From the NCBI GenBank assembly GCA_019119995.1, contig DWVY01000059.1, positions 1-45,760 on the forward strand: DNA of 45,760 bases, read 5' to 3'. Each line of letters opens with the position of its first letter. Position 1 is the first letter of the stretch. Below are positions 1-8,329 of this stretch, piece after piece. Under the pieces are notes generated by a model. The model did not search any database and was not told the origin of the DNA. It worked only from the letters and a program-made list of their open reading frames with translations. The translations under genes and the position numbers were made by a program. The DNA is from Candidatus Mediterraneibacter faecavium (GTDB taxonomy: Bacteria; Bacillota; Clostridia; Lachnospirales; Lachnospiraceae).

Positions 1-127
1 GAGCATTGCTTTTGTGTGCTGTCAAGGGTGGCGTAAGCTGCCATTAAACATCATATCTGCGATTTTCAAGGTTCAATCTGAGCCTATTTTTTAGGCTTCA
101 TTTTTTCATAACTTATTTGACACTACC
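1..127. mobile_element. possible end of an insertion sequence or repeat (no gene)
   Basis: This gene-free edge contains a 6-bp snap-back (AGCCTA and its complement around 81-97) and finishes at 116-127 with TTTGACACTACC, which read on the minus strand (GGTAGTGTCAAA) looks like a terminal inverted repeat. No transposase and no second end lie in the window, so this is a guess from style. It could equally be an ordinary intergenic region. Confidence 0.25.
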
Positions 128-162
128 TTCTGAAAATATCATTAATAATTGATCGATAAAAA

Positions 163-193
163 GACCGCCGAGCTTCGCATAAGTCCGGCGGTC
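163..193 (-). terminator. terminator of the small membrane protein gene
   Basis: GACCGCCG (163-170) pairs with CGGCGGTC (186-193). On the minus strand the stem is followed by a run of five T, as in a Rho-independent terminator. It lies about 95 nt downstream of the stop codon at 287. Confidence 0.7.
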
Positions 194-286
194 CGATGCT
201 CTGTTCTTATTTTACAGGATTTCCCCGTTGCTTTCTATGACTTTTTTATGTCAAGCAGAAAGAATTTTTTTAAGAGAAAATTATAG

Positions 287-607
287 CTATAACGCTTTCC
301 ACGCCTCCACGATCGCGTCCGTATCCACATCTTTCTCAATCTGATCCACAATAGCCGTGCTGTTCACCTCTGCGATCTCCGCCTCGCTCTGATCCATATA
401 GACAAAGCAGACAAAGCACAGGATCCCGATCACCAGACGTATGTAAAAGGTTCCTCCGGACGGTTCCTGTTCTTCTGTATTATTCTCATACAGATCGTGA
501 TAGATCCTTCCGTATCGCGGATGCACGGCGGGGATCTCTCTTTTGTCGTCATATAGTCTGCGCGTCTGCCTCAGCAGCTCTCTTCGGCGCATTTCGGAAT
601 CATTCAT
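287..607 (-). CDS. small single-pass membrane protein, unknown function
   Basis: This 106-residue protein is not recognised. The first 50 residues are charged and rich in Arg and Glu. One hydrophobic segment at about residues 54-71 (starting FYIRLVIGILCF) should cross the membrane, and the C-terminal 35 residues are acidic and predicted outside. The gene follows the his operon on the same strand, but a strong hairpin terminator (618-656) separates them. The ATG lies only 10 nt beyond that hairpin, and its only Shine-Dalgarno-like bases (TGAGG) overlap the base of the stem. A terminator follows at 163-193. The reading frame is clean, but without recognised homologs it should be treated as hypothetical. 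Confidence 0.6.
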   Translation of the reverse strand: MNDSEMRRRELLRQTRRLYDDKREIPAVHPRYGRIYHDLYENNTEEQEPSGGTFYIRLVIGILCFVCFVYMDQSEAEIAEVNSTAIVDQIEKDVDTDAIVEAWKAL

Positions 608-617
608 ATAAAAACCT

Positions 618-656
618 CAGGGGCATAAGATATGGTTACCATATCCTATGCCCCTG
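618..656 (-). terminator. terminator of the his operon
   Basis: CAGGGGCATA (618-627) pairs with TATGCCCCTG (647-656) and GATATGG (629-635) with CCATATC (639-645), with one mismatch and a 3-nt loop. On the minus strand it is followed by AGG and five T; on the plus strand a TATTTTTC tract follows, so it could act in both directions. Confidence 0.75.
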
Positions 657-681
657 TATTTTTCATTAGAACCGTACATGT

Positions 682-1965
682 TTAACGGTCCGCAAGTTCG
701 TTTGTGATATCTTCCCATGTGACGCCCCGCTCTACCATGAGCACCATGGCGTGGTACAGGAAGTCGGAGATCTCGTATTTGATCTCTTCCGGATTCGGAT
801 TTTTGGCGGCGATCACGATCTCGGTCGCTTCCTCTCCTACTTTCTTCAAGATCTTATCAATGCCTTTTTCAAACAGATAGTTTGTATAAGAGCCCTCTTT
901 CGGATGCTCCCTGCGGTCTACGATCGTATTGTATACGGACTCGAATACCAGCAGCGGATTCTTGGCGTCGTAATCGGCTCCCACGATCGTCGTATAGAAG
1001 CAGGAACGGTTGCCGGTGTGGCAGGCAGCCCCGATCTGCTCTACCTTTGCCAGGAGCGTGTCTTTGTCGCAGTCGATGGACAGTGATTTTACATACTGGA
1101 AATGTCCGGATGTCTCGCCCTTTACCCACTGGCACTGTCTGCTGCGGCTGTAATAGGTCATACGTCCGGTTTTTACCGTGTGGTCAAAAGCCTCTTCATT
1201 CATATATGCCATCATAAGGACTTCATTTGTCTTATGATCCTGTACAATGACCGGGATCAGTCCGTCGGAATTCAGCTTGAATTCTGAGAAATCCAGTATA
1301 CTCTCAAACGACGTCATCTTAATGCCGGCACCTGCACAGATCTCTTTGAATCCGTTGAAATCCATATCCAGGCTGCTGATGAACAGACCGGACACGCCTT
1401 TGATGCCGTCGCATTTTAATATGCGCAGGATCTCGCTCTGCTCCATCGTATCCGTGAGGACAACGCACGGCAGCTTTGTGATATTCATGACCGAATTGAG
1501 ATCCAGACGGTGCATGAATACGATTTCCGTGCTGTATTCCTCGATCAGATGCTGCTGCTTGAACAGAGTGTCGAAATCATTGAGAGAAACTGCGATTCTT
1601 TCCTTCCCGAAACGCTTGGACACTTCCTCGATCAGATCGATGGAAAGAGTTTTTGAGAAATTGAGGATCGCGCGTTTTGCCCCGGCATAGAGGATCTTCT
1701 TCACATCCTCGGCGCGCCGGATATTTCCTCCGGCGATCATGGGGATGCTGATCACCCGGTTTATCTTCTTTATCAGGTCTATCGCCTCGTCATGCTCTTC
1801 ATCCGACGTGGACAGGTCGAAGACGATCAGTTCGTCCGCGCCTCTGTCGCAGTACTGCTTTGCGAGGGAGATAACGTCATCAGATAAGAGCGTCCTGTCG
1901 TCAAACCACTGCACTGCCTTCCCGCCGTCGATGAAGATGCACGGAGTCAGTCTTTTATAGCTCAT
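682..1965 (-). CDS. hisIE: HisIE bifunctional enzyme with an extra degenerate HisA/HisF-like N-terminal barrel
   Basis: The C-terminal half holds two known histidine enzymes. The first is phosphoribosyl-AMP cyclohydrolase (HisI, about residues 232-330; metal-site sequence DCDKD near 298 and [10 protein letters not shown] near 315). The second is phosphoribosyl-ATP pyrophosphohydrolase (HisE, about 335-427; GEEATE near 377). Ordinary HisIE is about 200-220 residues; this protein has 427. The first ~225 residues look like a HisA/HisF TIM barrel (PCIFIDGG at 8-15, [11 protein letters not shown] near 78), but the Asp of the family motif CLDV or AIDL is Phe, and the second catalytic Asp region reads AVSLND. 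The barrel is therefore probably inactive. The ATG at 1965 is preferred over a TTG nine bases upstream because the AAAGGAG site is better spaced. It is the last gene of the his operon. Confidence 0.93.
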   Translation of the reverse strand: MSYKRLTPCIFIDGGKAVQWFDDRTLLSDDVISLAKQYCDRGADELIVFDLSTSDEEHDEAIDLIKKINRVISIPMIAGGNIRRAEDVKKILYAGAKRAILNFSKTLSIDLIEEVSKRFGKERIAVSLNDFDTLFKQQHLIEEYSTEIVFMHRLDLNSVMNITKLPCVVLTDTMEQSEILRILKCDGIKGVSGLFISSLDMDFNGFKEICAGAGIKMTSFESILDFSEFKLNSDGLIPVIVQDHKTNEVLMMAYMNEEAFDHTVKTGRMTYYSRSRQCQWVKGETSGHFQYVKSLSIDCDKDTLLAKVEQIGAACHTGNRSCFYTTIVGADYDAKNPLLVFESVYNTIVDRREHPKEGSYTNYLFEKGIDKILKKVGEEATEIVIAAKNPNPEEIKYEISDFLYHAMVLMVERGVTWEDITNELADR

Positions 1966-2035
1966 GTATATCAATTCTCCTTTTATCAGTTCTTGTCATT
2001 CTATATAACCGTAATCTATACAGCTTTCTATCGGA

Positions 2036-2626
2036 TCAAAGAGAGCCCTTGGTAGACCAGACTTCTTTTATCCGCGGCTCTTCTGAAACAGCCATATCGA
2101 GAGCCTTCCCGAAAGCCTTGAACAGGGCTTCCGCCATGTGATGGTTATTGCCCGGTTCCATGATCTTCAGATGCAGGTTCATTGCAGCGCTGTAGGAGAC
2201 GGCGTAGAAAAACTCCCGTACCATCTCTGTATCCATGCCGCCAAGCGCCGGCACAGTGAACTCAGCATTATATTTCAGATACGGGCGCCCCGACAGATCC
2301 ACAGCCGAGAGGGCGAGGACTTCATCCATGGGCAGGATGAAATACCCGTATCTTTTGATCCCGGCTTTATCTCCGAGGGCTTTGGCGATTGCCTGTCCTA
2401 ATACGATACCGGTATCTTCGATCGTGTGGTGGCTGTCCACATCCAGATCGCCGTTTACTTTTACGTTCAGGTCAAAGAGGCCGTGGCGGGCAAAGCCGTC
2501 CAGCATGTGGTCGAAGAACGGGATCCCGGTATCGATCTGGTTTTTCCCCTGTCCGTCCAGGTTGATGGTCAGGGTGATATCTGTCTCTTTTGTTTTTCTT
2601 GTACAGCTTCCGATTCGGTTTTCCAT
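2036..2626 (-). CDS. hisB: imidazoleglycerol-phosphate dehydratase
   Basis: HisB dehydrates imidazole glycerol phosphate to imidazole acetol phosphate, step 7 of histidine synthesis, in the cytoplasm. The protein has 196 residues, the normal length of the monofunctional enzyme. Both metal-binding motifs are present: DSHHTIEDTG in the N-terminal half and HHMAEALFKAFGKAL in the C-terminal half. The frame is open further upstream into hisD, but the start chosen here (MENRIG) has a good AGGGAGG site and leaves a 10-nt gap after the hisD stop; the upstream extension does not resemble HisB. It lies between hisD and hisIE in the operon. Confidence 0.96.
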   Translation of the reverse strand: MENRIGSCTRKTKETDITLTINLDGQGKNQIDTGIPFFDHMLDGFARHGLFDLNVKVNGDLDVDSHHTIEDTGIVLGQAIAKALGDKAGIKRYGYFILPMDEVLALSAVDLSGRPYLKYNAEFTVPALGGMDTEMVREFFYAVSYSAAMNLHLKIMEPGNNHHMAEALFKAFGKALDMAVSEEPRIKEVWSTKGSL

Positions 2627-2636
2627 GGCAGCCTCC

Positions 2637-3935
2637 CTATTCTTTCCCGTCGAACCGCACTTTGATGGAATTTGCATGTGCGGTGAGATGCTCAGCTTCG
2701 GCAAACTTCTCGATATCTGTATGGATCTTCTCAAGCGCATCCTTTGAGTATGAGATGATGCTGGATTTTTTGATAAAGTCGTCTACAGACAGCGGGGAGA
2801 AGAATTTGGCGGTTCCGTTTGTCGGCAATACGTGGTTCGGCCCGGCAAAATAATCTCCCAGGGGTTCGCTGGAGTATTCTCCGATGAAGATGGCACCTGC
2901 ATTGCGGATCTTAGTCATCACTTCAAAAGGATTTGCCGTCACGATCTCCATATGCTCCGACGCGATCTCGTTTGCGGCGTCAATGGCGTCATCAAGGGTA
3001 TCCGCGACGAGGATATGTCCGTAGTTGTCCAGTGACTTCCGGATGATCTCGCCCCGTGAGAGCTCCCGGATAAAGCGGTCTGTCCAGTCGGACACTTCCT
3101 GTGCCAGCTTCTCGCTTGTCGTCACAAGGATCGCGCTTGCCAGCTCGTCGTGCTCGGCCTGTGAGAGCAGGTCGGCGGCGACATATCTGGGATTGGCCGT
3201 CTCGTCTGCAAGGACGAGGATCTCGCTTGGGCCGGCGATGGAGTCGATGCTCACATGGCCGTACACCGCTTTCTTCGCGAGAGCCACGTAGATATTTCCC
3301 GGTCCTACGATCTTGTCGACTTTCGGAATGCTCTCCGTCCCGTAGGCAAGCGCGGCGATCGCCTGTGCGCCGCCTGCTTTGTAAATGCGGTCAGCTCCCG
3401 CCTCGTTTGCGGCGACAAGTGTCGTGGGAGTCACTTTTCCGTCTTTTCCCGGCGGAGTCACCATGATGATCTCATCCACGCCTGCGACCTTGGCGGGCAT
3501 GATGTTCATGAGTACGGATGATGGATAGGCCGCTTTGCCGCCAGGCACATAGACGCCGACTCTTGCCAGGGCGGTCACCTTCTGGCCGAGGATCGTGCCG
3601 TCCGGTCTGCTGTCGAACCAGCTGTACTGCATCTGTTTCGCGTGGTAGGATTCGATATTCTTAAGCGCTTTCCGTATGATCCCGACCAGTTCCGGGTCTA
3701 CCTTGTCGTATGCCTCTTTGATCTCGTCCTCTGTCACGAGAATATTGCCGGCATTGATCTTCGCGCCGTCGAATTTCTCCGTATACGCAAAGAGAGCCTG
3801 GTCTCTTTGCTCCTTTACCGTATCGAGGATCTCGCGCACGCTCGCCTCGTATTTTCCGTAGCTGTTCGGGCTTCGTTTCAGAAGTGTCTCGAGCAGATCT
3901 TTTTTCGTAGTTTCATCTAGTTTTTCGATTCGCAT
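2637..3935 (-). CDS. hisD: histidinol dehydrogenase
   Basis: HisD oxidises L-histidinol to L-histidine in two NAD-dependent steps, the last reactions of the pathway. The 432-residue length is normal for the family. The signature SQAEHDELASAILVT supplies zinc and substrate ligands, and IAGPSEILVLAD, GPNHVLPT and SEHMEI are typical conserved blocks. It is a cytoplasmic enzyme and a zinc dimer in characterised members. It lies 57 nt downstream of hisG and 10 nt upstream of hisB. Nothing unusual is seen. Confidence 0.97.
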   Translation of the reverse strand: MRIEKLDETTKKDLLETLLKRSPNSYGKYEASVREILDTVKEQRDQALFAYTEKFDGAKINAGNILVTEDEIKEAYDKVDPELVGIIRKALKNIESYHAKQMQYSWFDSRPDGTILGQKVTALARVGVYVPGGKAAYPSSVLMNIMPAKVAGVDEIIMVTPPGKDGKVTPTTLVAANEAGADRIYKAGGAQAIAALAYGTESIPKVDKIVGPGNIYVALAKKAVYGHVSIDSIAGPSEILVLADETANPRYVAADLLSQAEHDELASAILVTTSEKLAQEVSDWTDRFIRELSRGEIIRKSLDNYGHILVADTLDDAIDAANEIASEHMEIVTANPFEVMTKIRNAGAIFIGEYSSEPLGDYFAGPNHVLPTNGTAKFFSPLSVDDFIKKSSIISYSKDALEKIHTDIEKFAEAEHLTAHANSIKVRFDGKE

Positions 3936-3992
3936 ATATTAACCTCCTGCCTGCCGGGATTGCCCGGGATCTGTCCTTTTTGTCCTTCCGGT

Positions 3993-4640
3993 TCACGGAT
4001 CTTCTCGGAGCAGCGCCCTGAGATCAGTGATCAGTTTCTTGATCCTGTCGTTTTCCATCCGCATGCTGACCGGATTTACGATCATGCGTGCTGACAGAGG
4101 ACAGACTTCCTCGAGTACGACGAGCCCGTTTTCCTTCAGGGTGGATCCTGTCTCCACGATGTCCACGATCACTTCCGAGAGCCCGACGATGGGCGCCAGC
4201 TCGATGGATCCGTTCATCTTGATGATCTCAACGGTCTGGTGCTTCTTATTATAAAAATAGTCTTTGGCGATCTTTGGATATTTTGTGGCGACACGGATCA
4301 GTTCATGGTGCTGCAAAAGCTCCGCCGCACTCTCGTATCCGCAGACGCACATCCTGCATTTTCCGAAACCGAGGTCAAGTACTTCATGCACCTTCCGCCC
4401 TTCTTCTACGATCGTGTCCTTCCCGACTACTCCGATATCGGCGGCGCCGTATTCCACATAAGTCGGCACATCCGGGCCTTTCGCAAGGAAGAACTTCAGC
4501 TTCAGCTCTTCATTTGTAAAGATCAGTTTCCTGGAGTTTTTGTCTTTCATCTCTTCACAGGTGATGCCGAGTCTCTCCAGCATCTCCAGTGTTTTGCTCG
4601 CCAGGCGCCCTTTTGTCAGGGCAAATGTCAGATATCTCAT
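3993..4640 (-). CDS. hisG: ATP phosphoribosyltransferase catalytic subunit, short form
   Basis: HisG joins ATP and PRPP in the first committed step of histidine synthesis. At 215 residues it is the short form, which lacks the C-terminal regulatory domain and in characterised bacteria works as a hetero-octamer with HisZ. The gene directly upstream is hisZ (25-nt gap), fitting that model. Recognisable blocks are LTFALTKGRL at the N-terminus, EYGAADIGVVGKD, and a PRPP-loop region DIVETGSTLKENGL. Histidine feedback control would be expected to act through HisZ. Confidence 0.96.
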   Translation of the reverse strand: MRYLTFALTKGRLASKTLEMLERLGITCEEMKDKNSRKLIFTNEELKLKFFLAKGPDVPTYVEYGAADIGVVGKDTIVEEGRKVHEVLDLGFGKCRMCVCGYESAAELLQHHELIRVATKYPKIAKDYFYNKKHQTVEIIKMNGSIELAPIVGLSEVIVDIVETGSTLKENGLVVLEEVCPLSARMIVNPVSMRMENDRIKKLITDLRALLREDP

Positions 4641-4665
4641 AAGTCATGCTCCTTTAATCCTGCTT

Positions 4666-5904
4666 CTATAGGTCCGCAACCTTTTCTTCCCCTGTCTTAA
4701 GATTGACCATTTCGATCTTATCGTCATCCCGGAGATACAGAAGAGCAGAGGCTCCGGAACGTTTCGCATATGTTTCAAAGCTCTCTCTTTCCTCTGTGAT
4801 CTCACGTTTGATCAGCTCGATATTCCGTCCTTTTTCCCGGAAGCTGCAGGCAAGTGAGATTGCGCGTTTCTCTGTCTCTTCCGTATATACGATCAGATTC
4901 CGGTGGACGGTATCAACGATGATCTTCTGCCGGTTCAGGGCGCTCATCAGTTCATCCAGGATAATGGCAAATCCGATGGACGGTGTATCCTTGCCGAATT
5001 TGGCGAGCAGGTGGTCGTATCGACCGCCCCTTACTACGGCGTCTCCGGTGCCGTATGTATACGCACGGAAGATCACTCCGGTATAATAGCCGTAGCTTCC
5101 GCTCATGCTCAGGTCAAAGGTGACGTGGTCTTCTGCTCCGTAGAGCGTTAACAGACGGTAGATCTGCTGGAGTCTTGTGACGCCGAGGCGGGCATTGAGA
5201 TCCGGCGCGGTCCGAAGCGCAGTCTCCAGGACTTCCGGGCCTCCCACCAGTTCGGGCAGAACGGAAAACGCCTCTTTTACGCTCTCTTTTACATTTTTGC
5301 TGTCCAGAAGTTCTTCCACTCCGAAGAAATTCCGGTTCGTGATCAGCGTGCGGACTTCACGGCTCTCGTCTTCCAGCAGATCCGCCGCATTCATAAGCCC
5401 CTGGATAAAATCCACATGGCCGATGCTCACCTGGAATTCATTCAGGCCGGTCTTTTTCAGCCCGTCGACGACCATGGCGATCATTTCGGCGTCCGCCTCG
5501 ATCGAGTCGAGCCCGATCAGCTCGGCTCCCAGCTGGGTGTTTTCCTTTAACCTGCCCTGGTAGCTGGAATGGTTGATAAATGTATTTCCTGCGTAGCACA
5601 GACGGATCGGAAAATCTTCATTCTCAAACAATGTGGCTGCAGCGCGTGCAATGGACGGTGTGATATCCGGCCTGAGCGCCAGGATATTTCCCTCCCGGTC
5701 AAAGAACTTATACAGTTCCTGCGTGGATGTAGAGCCGATCTCCTCGCGGAACACATCATAATATTCAAATGTGGGCGTCTGTATATCTTTATAGCCGTAC
5801 AGATGGAGCACGGTATTTAACTTTTTCTGAAGTGCAAGTTTGGTTTCGCATTCTTTGTTGTAAATGTCCCGGACACCTTCCGGAGTATGAAGTTTCTGTT
5901 CCAT
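4666..5904 (-). CDS. hisZ: ATP phosphoribosyltransferase regulatory subunit
   Basis: HisZ is a catalytically inactive paralogue of class II histidyl-tRNA synthetase that activates short HisG and carries the histidine-sensing site. The 412-residue protein keeps the synthetase-like fold: LHTPEGVRDIYNKEC at the start, FREEIGSTSTQELYKFFDREG and LALRPDITPSIARAAAT in the motif 2 area, and YTGVIFRAYTYGTG with GGRYDHL near 290-320. The tRNA-binding anticodon domain is replaced by a divergent C-terminus. As first gene of the operon it has a near-ideal promoter 50 nt upstream and a GAGGAG site before the ATG. It could be mistaken for hisS, but the hisG neighbour settles it. Confidence 0.94.
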   Translation of the reverse strand: MEQKLHTPEGVRDIYNKECETKLALQKKLNTVLHLYGYKDIQTPTFEYYDVFREEIGSTSTQELYKFFDREGNILALRPDITPSIARAAATLFENEDFPIRLCYAGNTFINHSSYQGRLKENTQLGAELIGLDSIEADAEMIAMVVDGLKKTGLNEFQVSIGHVDFIQGLMNAADLLEDESREVRTLITNRNFFGVEELLDSKNVKESVKEAFSVLPELVGGPEVLETALRTAPDLNARLGVTRLQQIYRLLTLYGAEDHVTFDLSMSGSYGYYTGVIFRAYTYGTGDAVVRGGRYDHLLAKFGKDTPSIGFAIILDELMSALNRQKIIVDTVHRNLIVYTEETEKRAISLACSFREKGRNIELIKREITEERESFETYAKRSGASALLYLRDDDKIEMVNLKTGEEKVADL

Positions 5905-5918
5905 ATGCTCTCCTCTTT

Positions 5919-5942
5919 CACTTTAATGTGCTAATACGCTAA
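5919..5942 (-). promoter_or_regulatory. tandem 8-nt operator-like repeat in the his leader
   Basis: Read on the minus strand, the leader carries three in-phase 8-nt units, TTAGCGTA, TTAGCACA and TTAAAGTG, beginning about five bases after the expected transcription start. Repeats with 8-nt spacing are a style used by TrpR-fold repressors, and a TrpR-like family (YerC/HisR) is proposed to control his genes in Firmicutes. The regulator is not in the window, so the assignment is inference. Confidence 0.4.
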
Positions 5943-5953
5943 ATTCCTATGTA

Positions 5954-5982
5954 ATTATACGGATTTTGTGCGGTTCTGTCAA
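5954..5982 (-). promoter_or_regulatory. promoter of the his operon
   Basis: Read on the minus strand, TTGACA (5977-5982) and TATAAT (5954-5959) are separated by exactly 17 nt: a perfect housekeeping sigma-factor promoter. Transcription should start near 5947, giving a leader of about 43 nt, too short for a T-box or a classical attenuator. Confidence 0.88.
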
Positions 5983-6020
5983 TCCCCGGAAAAGATATTT
6001 AAATCCATTTATATCCGGTC

Positions 6021-6566
6021 TCACAGAGCCTGATCCTCCCGGCAGTCCAAATCTTTCTGGATCATATCGAGATACGGGATAAAGTATCCCTGCCTGAATT
6101 CCATAAACCAGCCGGGTTCCAGCTCTTCATAGCGGAAGCTTTTTCGTCCGCCTCTCTGTCCCCGGTCCCAGAACCGGCGTATCTGTTCGTATCTCATATA
6201 GTAAAGTTCGTCTCTCGTGCTGTAATATATGAGCAGGAAAGAGATGCCGCCCTGTTTCTCGAATTTCTCCATGAAGTCCACCTGATGTTCGTGGACGTTC
6301 TGGAGAGGAAAGGTGTCGGCCTTGCATTCCTTTGCGTCGAAGCAGACCGGGATCCCCTGGACTGCCCCGATATAATCGACCGTACTGATCTTGTCGAAAT
6401 AAGCCAGGGTGATATGCCTGTGCTCCTGATCGATCTTTACCGGAGTGATCGGGGTAGGGATCTTCTGGATCAGCGCAAGCCCCATCTCTGTATATCGTTC
6501 ATTTGTATGGTTGATGAATTCTTCTAATGTGGATCCTCTGAGTCCTCTTGAACTCCATGTGGCCAT
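6021..6566 (-). CDS. recU: RecU-type Holliday junction resolvase
   Basis: RecU cleaves four-way DNA junctions during recombination and chromosome segregation in Firmicutes. The 181-residue length is typical. The nuclease core reads VDYIG (Asp64), then CFDAKECK (Asp77, Lys79), followed by PLQNVHEHQVDFM. From memory of the B. subtilis enzyme, the second acidic ligand is usually Glu in an FEAKE motif, so Asp77 is a conservative change. The ATG at 6566 has a well-spaced AAAGGAG and lies inside the 3' end of the RluA-type gene, overlapping it by 43 nt. RuvA and RuvB, the partner branch-migration proteins, are encoded at 34025-35709. Confidence 0.9.
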   Translation of the reverse strand: MATWSSRGLRGSTLEEFINHTNERYTEMGLALIQKIPTPITPVKIDQEHRHITLAYFDKISTVDYIGAVQGIPVCFDAKECKADTFPLQNVHEHQVDFMEKFEKQGGISFLLIYYSTRDELYYMRYEQIRRFWDRGQRGGRKSFRYEELEPGWFMEFRQGYFIPYLDMIQKDLDCREDQAL

Positions 6567-7561
6567 ATCAGACAGCTCCTTTGTATCTTCTTATCCTCGC
6601 ATATTTTCCGGAATAGTCCGGGCAGGGGCGCCGTGATCACTTTCCCCGACAGGTTCGCAAGCGTTCCGGAACATTCGGGCATACACAGCCTGACGGAATG
6701 CAGAAGCTGCGAAGTCAGCCCGTATCTGGCACGGTAACTGTCGTTTATCTTCCGGCTGCCGTACTTGTAGTCCCCGATGATGGGATGCCCCTGGGATGCC
6801 ATATGCGCCCGGATCTGGTGTGTCTTTCCAGTGATCAGGTGAACCTCGAGAAGAGTGACGCCCTCGCCGGTACTTAAGGGGCGGTATTCTGTCTCGATCG
6901 CCGATGCTTCTTCAGATGTTCTTCTCTCCGAAAAGGATACCCGGTTCGTTTTCGTATCTTTGGTCAGATATCCGGTGATATGCCTGCCCTCTGCGACTTC
7001 CCCCGCCACAAGGCAGAGGTAATATTTCTTCAGGCTGCGCTCCCGGAACATAGCGCTCAATTCCTGCAGGGCGGCAAGTGTCTTTCCGGCGGCAACAATG
7101 CCGCTCGTGTTGCGGTCCAGCCGGTTGCACACGGACGGATGGAACGTGCGCAGCTCCTCTTCTGTGATCTGCCGGCTCTCAAGAAGATATCCTATCACAG
7201 ATTCTACGAGAGAAATGTCGTCTTTTGCCGCTTTCTGTGAGAGCATGCCCGCAGGCTTGTTTATAAAGAGCGCGTTTTCATCTTCATATAATATGTCTAG
7301 TTTTGGCGCTCCTGCAATGTTTTTCTGCGGCGGACGCTCCTGCTCTGTGAATTTATCGATCGTCTCGTCGGATAAGAACAGCTTTACGGTATCTCCCTCA
7401 CAGAGTTTTTCCTGCCCGGAGGCTTTCTTTCCGTTGAGCGTGATATTTTTTTTGCGCAGCATTTTGTAGAAAAAGCTTTTCGGCGCAAGAGACATGTACT
7501 TGGACAGATACTTATCCAGCCGCTGTCCTGCCTCGTTTGTACGGATGATGATTTCTCTCAT
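6524..7561 (-). CDS. RluA-family pseudouridine synthase with S4 domain
   Basis: It converts uridine to pseudouridine in RNA, probably rRNA. Residues about 10-60 form an S4 RNA-binding domain (QRLDKYLSKYM through NITLNGKKA). The catalytic domain carries the family motif with its nucleophilic Asp in NRLDRNTSGIV, and the typical GKTHQIRAHMASQGHPI block near 260. The length of 345 residues is slightly long because of a basic C-terminal tail that overlaps recU. The start ATG overlaps the SDR stop codon by four bases (ATGA), indicating translational coupling. Which RNA position is modified cannot be told from sequence alone; RluC- or RluD-like activity is possible. Confidence 0.9.
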   Translation of the reverse strand: MREIIIRTNEAGQRLDKYLSKYMSLAPKSFFYKMLRKKNITLNGKKASGQEKLCEGDTVKLFLSDETIDKFTEQERPPQKNIAGAPKLDILYEDENALFINKPAGMLSQKAAKDDISLVESVIGYLLESRQITEEELRTFHPSVCNRLDRNTSGIVAAGKTLAALQELSAMFRERSLKKYYLCLVAGEVAEGRHITGYLTKDTKTNRVSFSERRTSEEASAIETEYRPLSTGEGVTLLEVHLITGKTHQIRAHMASQGHPIIGDYKYGSRKINDSYRARYGLTSQLLHSVRLCMPECSGTLANLSGKVITAPLPGLFRKICEDKKIQRSCLIWPHGVQEDSEDPH

Positions 7562-8319
7562 AACAGCTCCTCTGCCCGTAATATCAGCCGGTGCGGCAGC
7601 AGCCTTGCACCAATGCGCGCAGCTTTCATCGAAGTTCCGTATACAGAGACTTCCCGCCTTTTCCGGCTGTCTTTGAGCGCCTTGTGTACAACGGCAGGGG
7701 CTTTTGCCATTGTCAGCTTCTTCAGCGGATCGGTAAGCTCCCCGCTGACCCGGAAAAATTCTGTATCTACCGGTCCCGGACAGACCGCTGTAATGATGAT
7801 GCCGCGTAAGCGAAGCTCTGAGGACAGCGCTCTTGAAAGACTTAAGACATATGCTTTTGTCGCCGCATATACGGCGAATCCGTTCTGCGGGCAGAATGCC
7901 GCCGCGGAAGCCAGATTGATGATCCTGCTCCCCTTGCCCATCCGCGGCAGAGAAAGCTGGATCATGCGCGTCAATGCCCTGCAGTTGAGGTCGATCATAT
8001 CCGGCTGCAGCTTTTTATCTCCAGACGCGATCTCGGAAAAAGAGCCGGACTTTCCGAAGCCGGCAGCGTTGACCAGCATGCGGATCTCAGGCTTTCTCTC
8101 TTTCAGTTCGCTGTGATACTGCCGGTACACCTGTTTTTTCAGCAGGTCTCCGTCAAAGATGCGAAGAGGCACACGGCATTCGCTTCGAAGCCGCTCTAAC
8201 CGCTCTTTTCTCCTTGCAAACACCCAGATCTCGTCAAGGCTTCGGTAAAAATATCCGATCTGGCGGACAAATTCCCTGCCCATCCCGGAAGAAGCCCCTG
8301 TTACAACTGCTATTTTCAT
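7558..8319 (-). CDS. short-chain dehydrogenase/reductase family oxidoreductase
   Basis: This is a classical SDR of 253 residues. The N-terminus carries the NAD(P)-binding glycine motif VTGASSGMGREF (about 6-17), VNAAGFGK follows near 86, and the catalytic Tyr and Lys are in VYAATKAYVLSLSRAL. PGPVDTEF is the usual cofactor-contact segment. The substrate is unknown; its closest style is the broad DltE/YdfG-like group. The open frame extends upstream, but the ATG at 8319 has a GAGG site and begins exactly at the Rossmann fold, 10 nt after the YgiQ stop. It sits in a tightly packed run with the RNA-modification genes, with no evident functional link. Confidence 0.88.
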   Translation of the reverse strand: MKIAVVTGASSGMGREFVRQIGYFYRSLDEIWVFARRKERLERLRSECRVPLRIFDGDLLKKQVYRQYHSELKERKPEIRMLVNAAGFGKSGSFSEIASGDKKLQPDMIDLNCRALTRMIQLSLPRMGKGSRIINLASAAAFCPQNGFAVYAATKAYVLSLSRALSSELRLRGIIITAVCPGPVDTEFFRVSGELTDPLKKLTMAKAPAVVHKALKDSRKRREVSVYGTSMKAARIGARLLPHRLILRAEELL

Positions 8320-8329
8320 ATGGTCCGCC

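Noticed and set aside
2627..2740. Longer HisB start
   Set aside because: The extension lies inside hisD and does not resemble HisB; the internal ATG has a good ribosome site.
5905..5982. T-box or histidine attenuator before hisZ
   Set aside because: The leader is about 43 nt, with no His-rich peptide and no room for competing hairpins.
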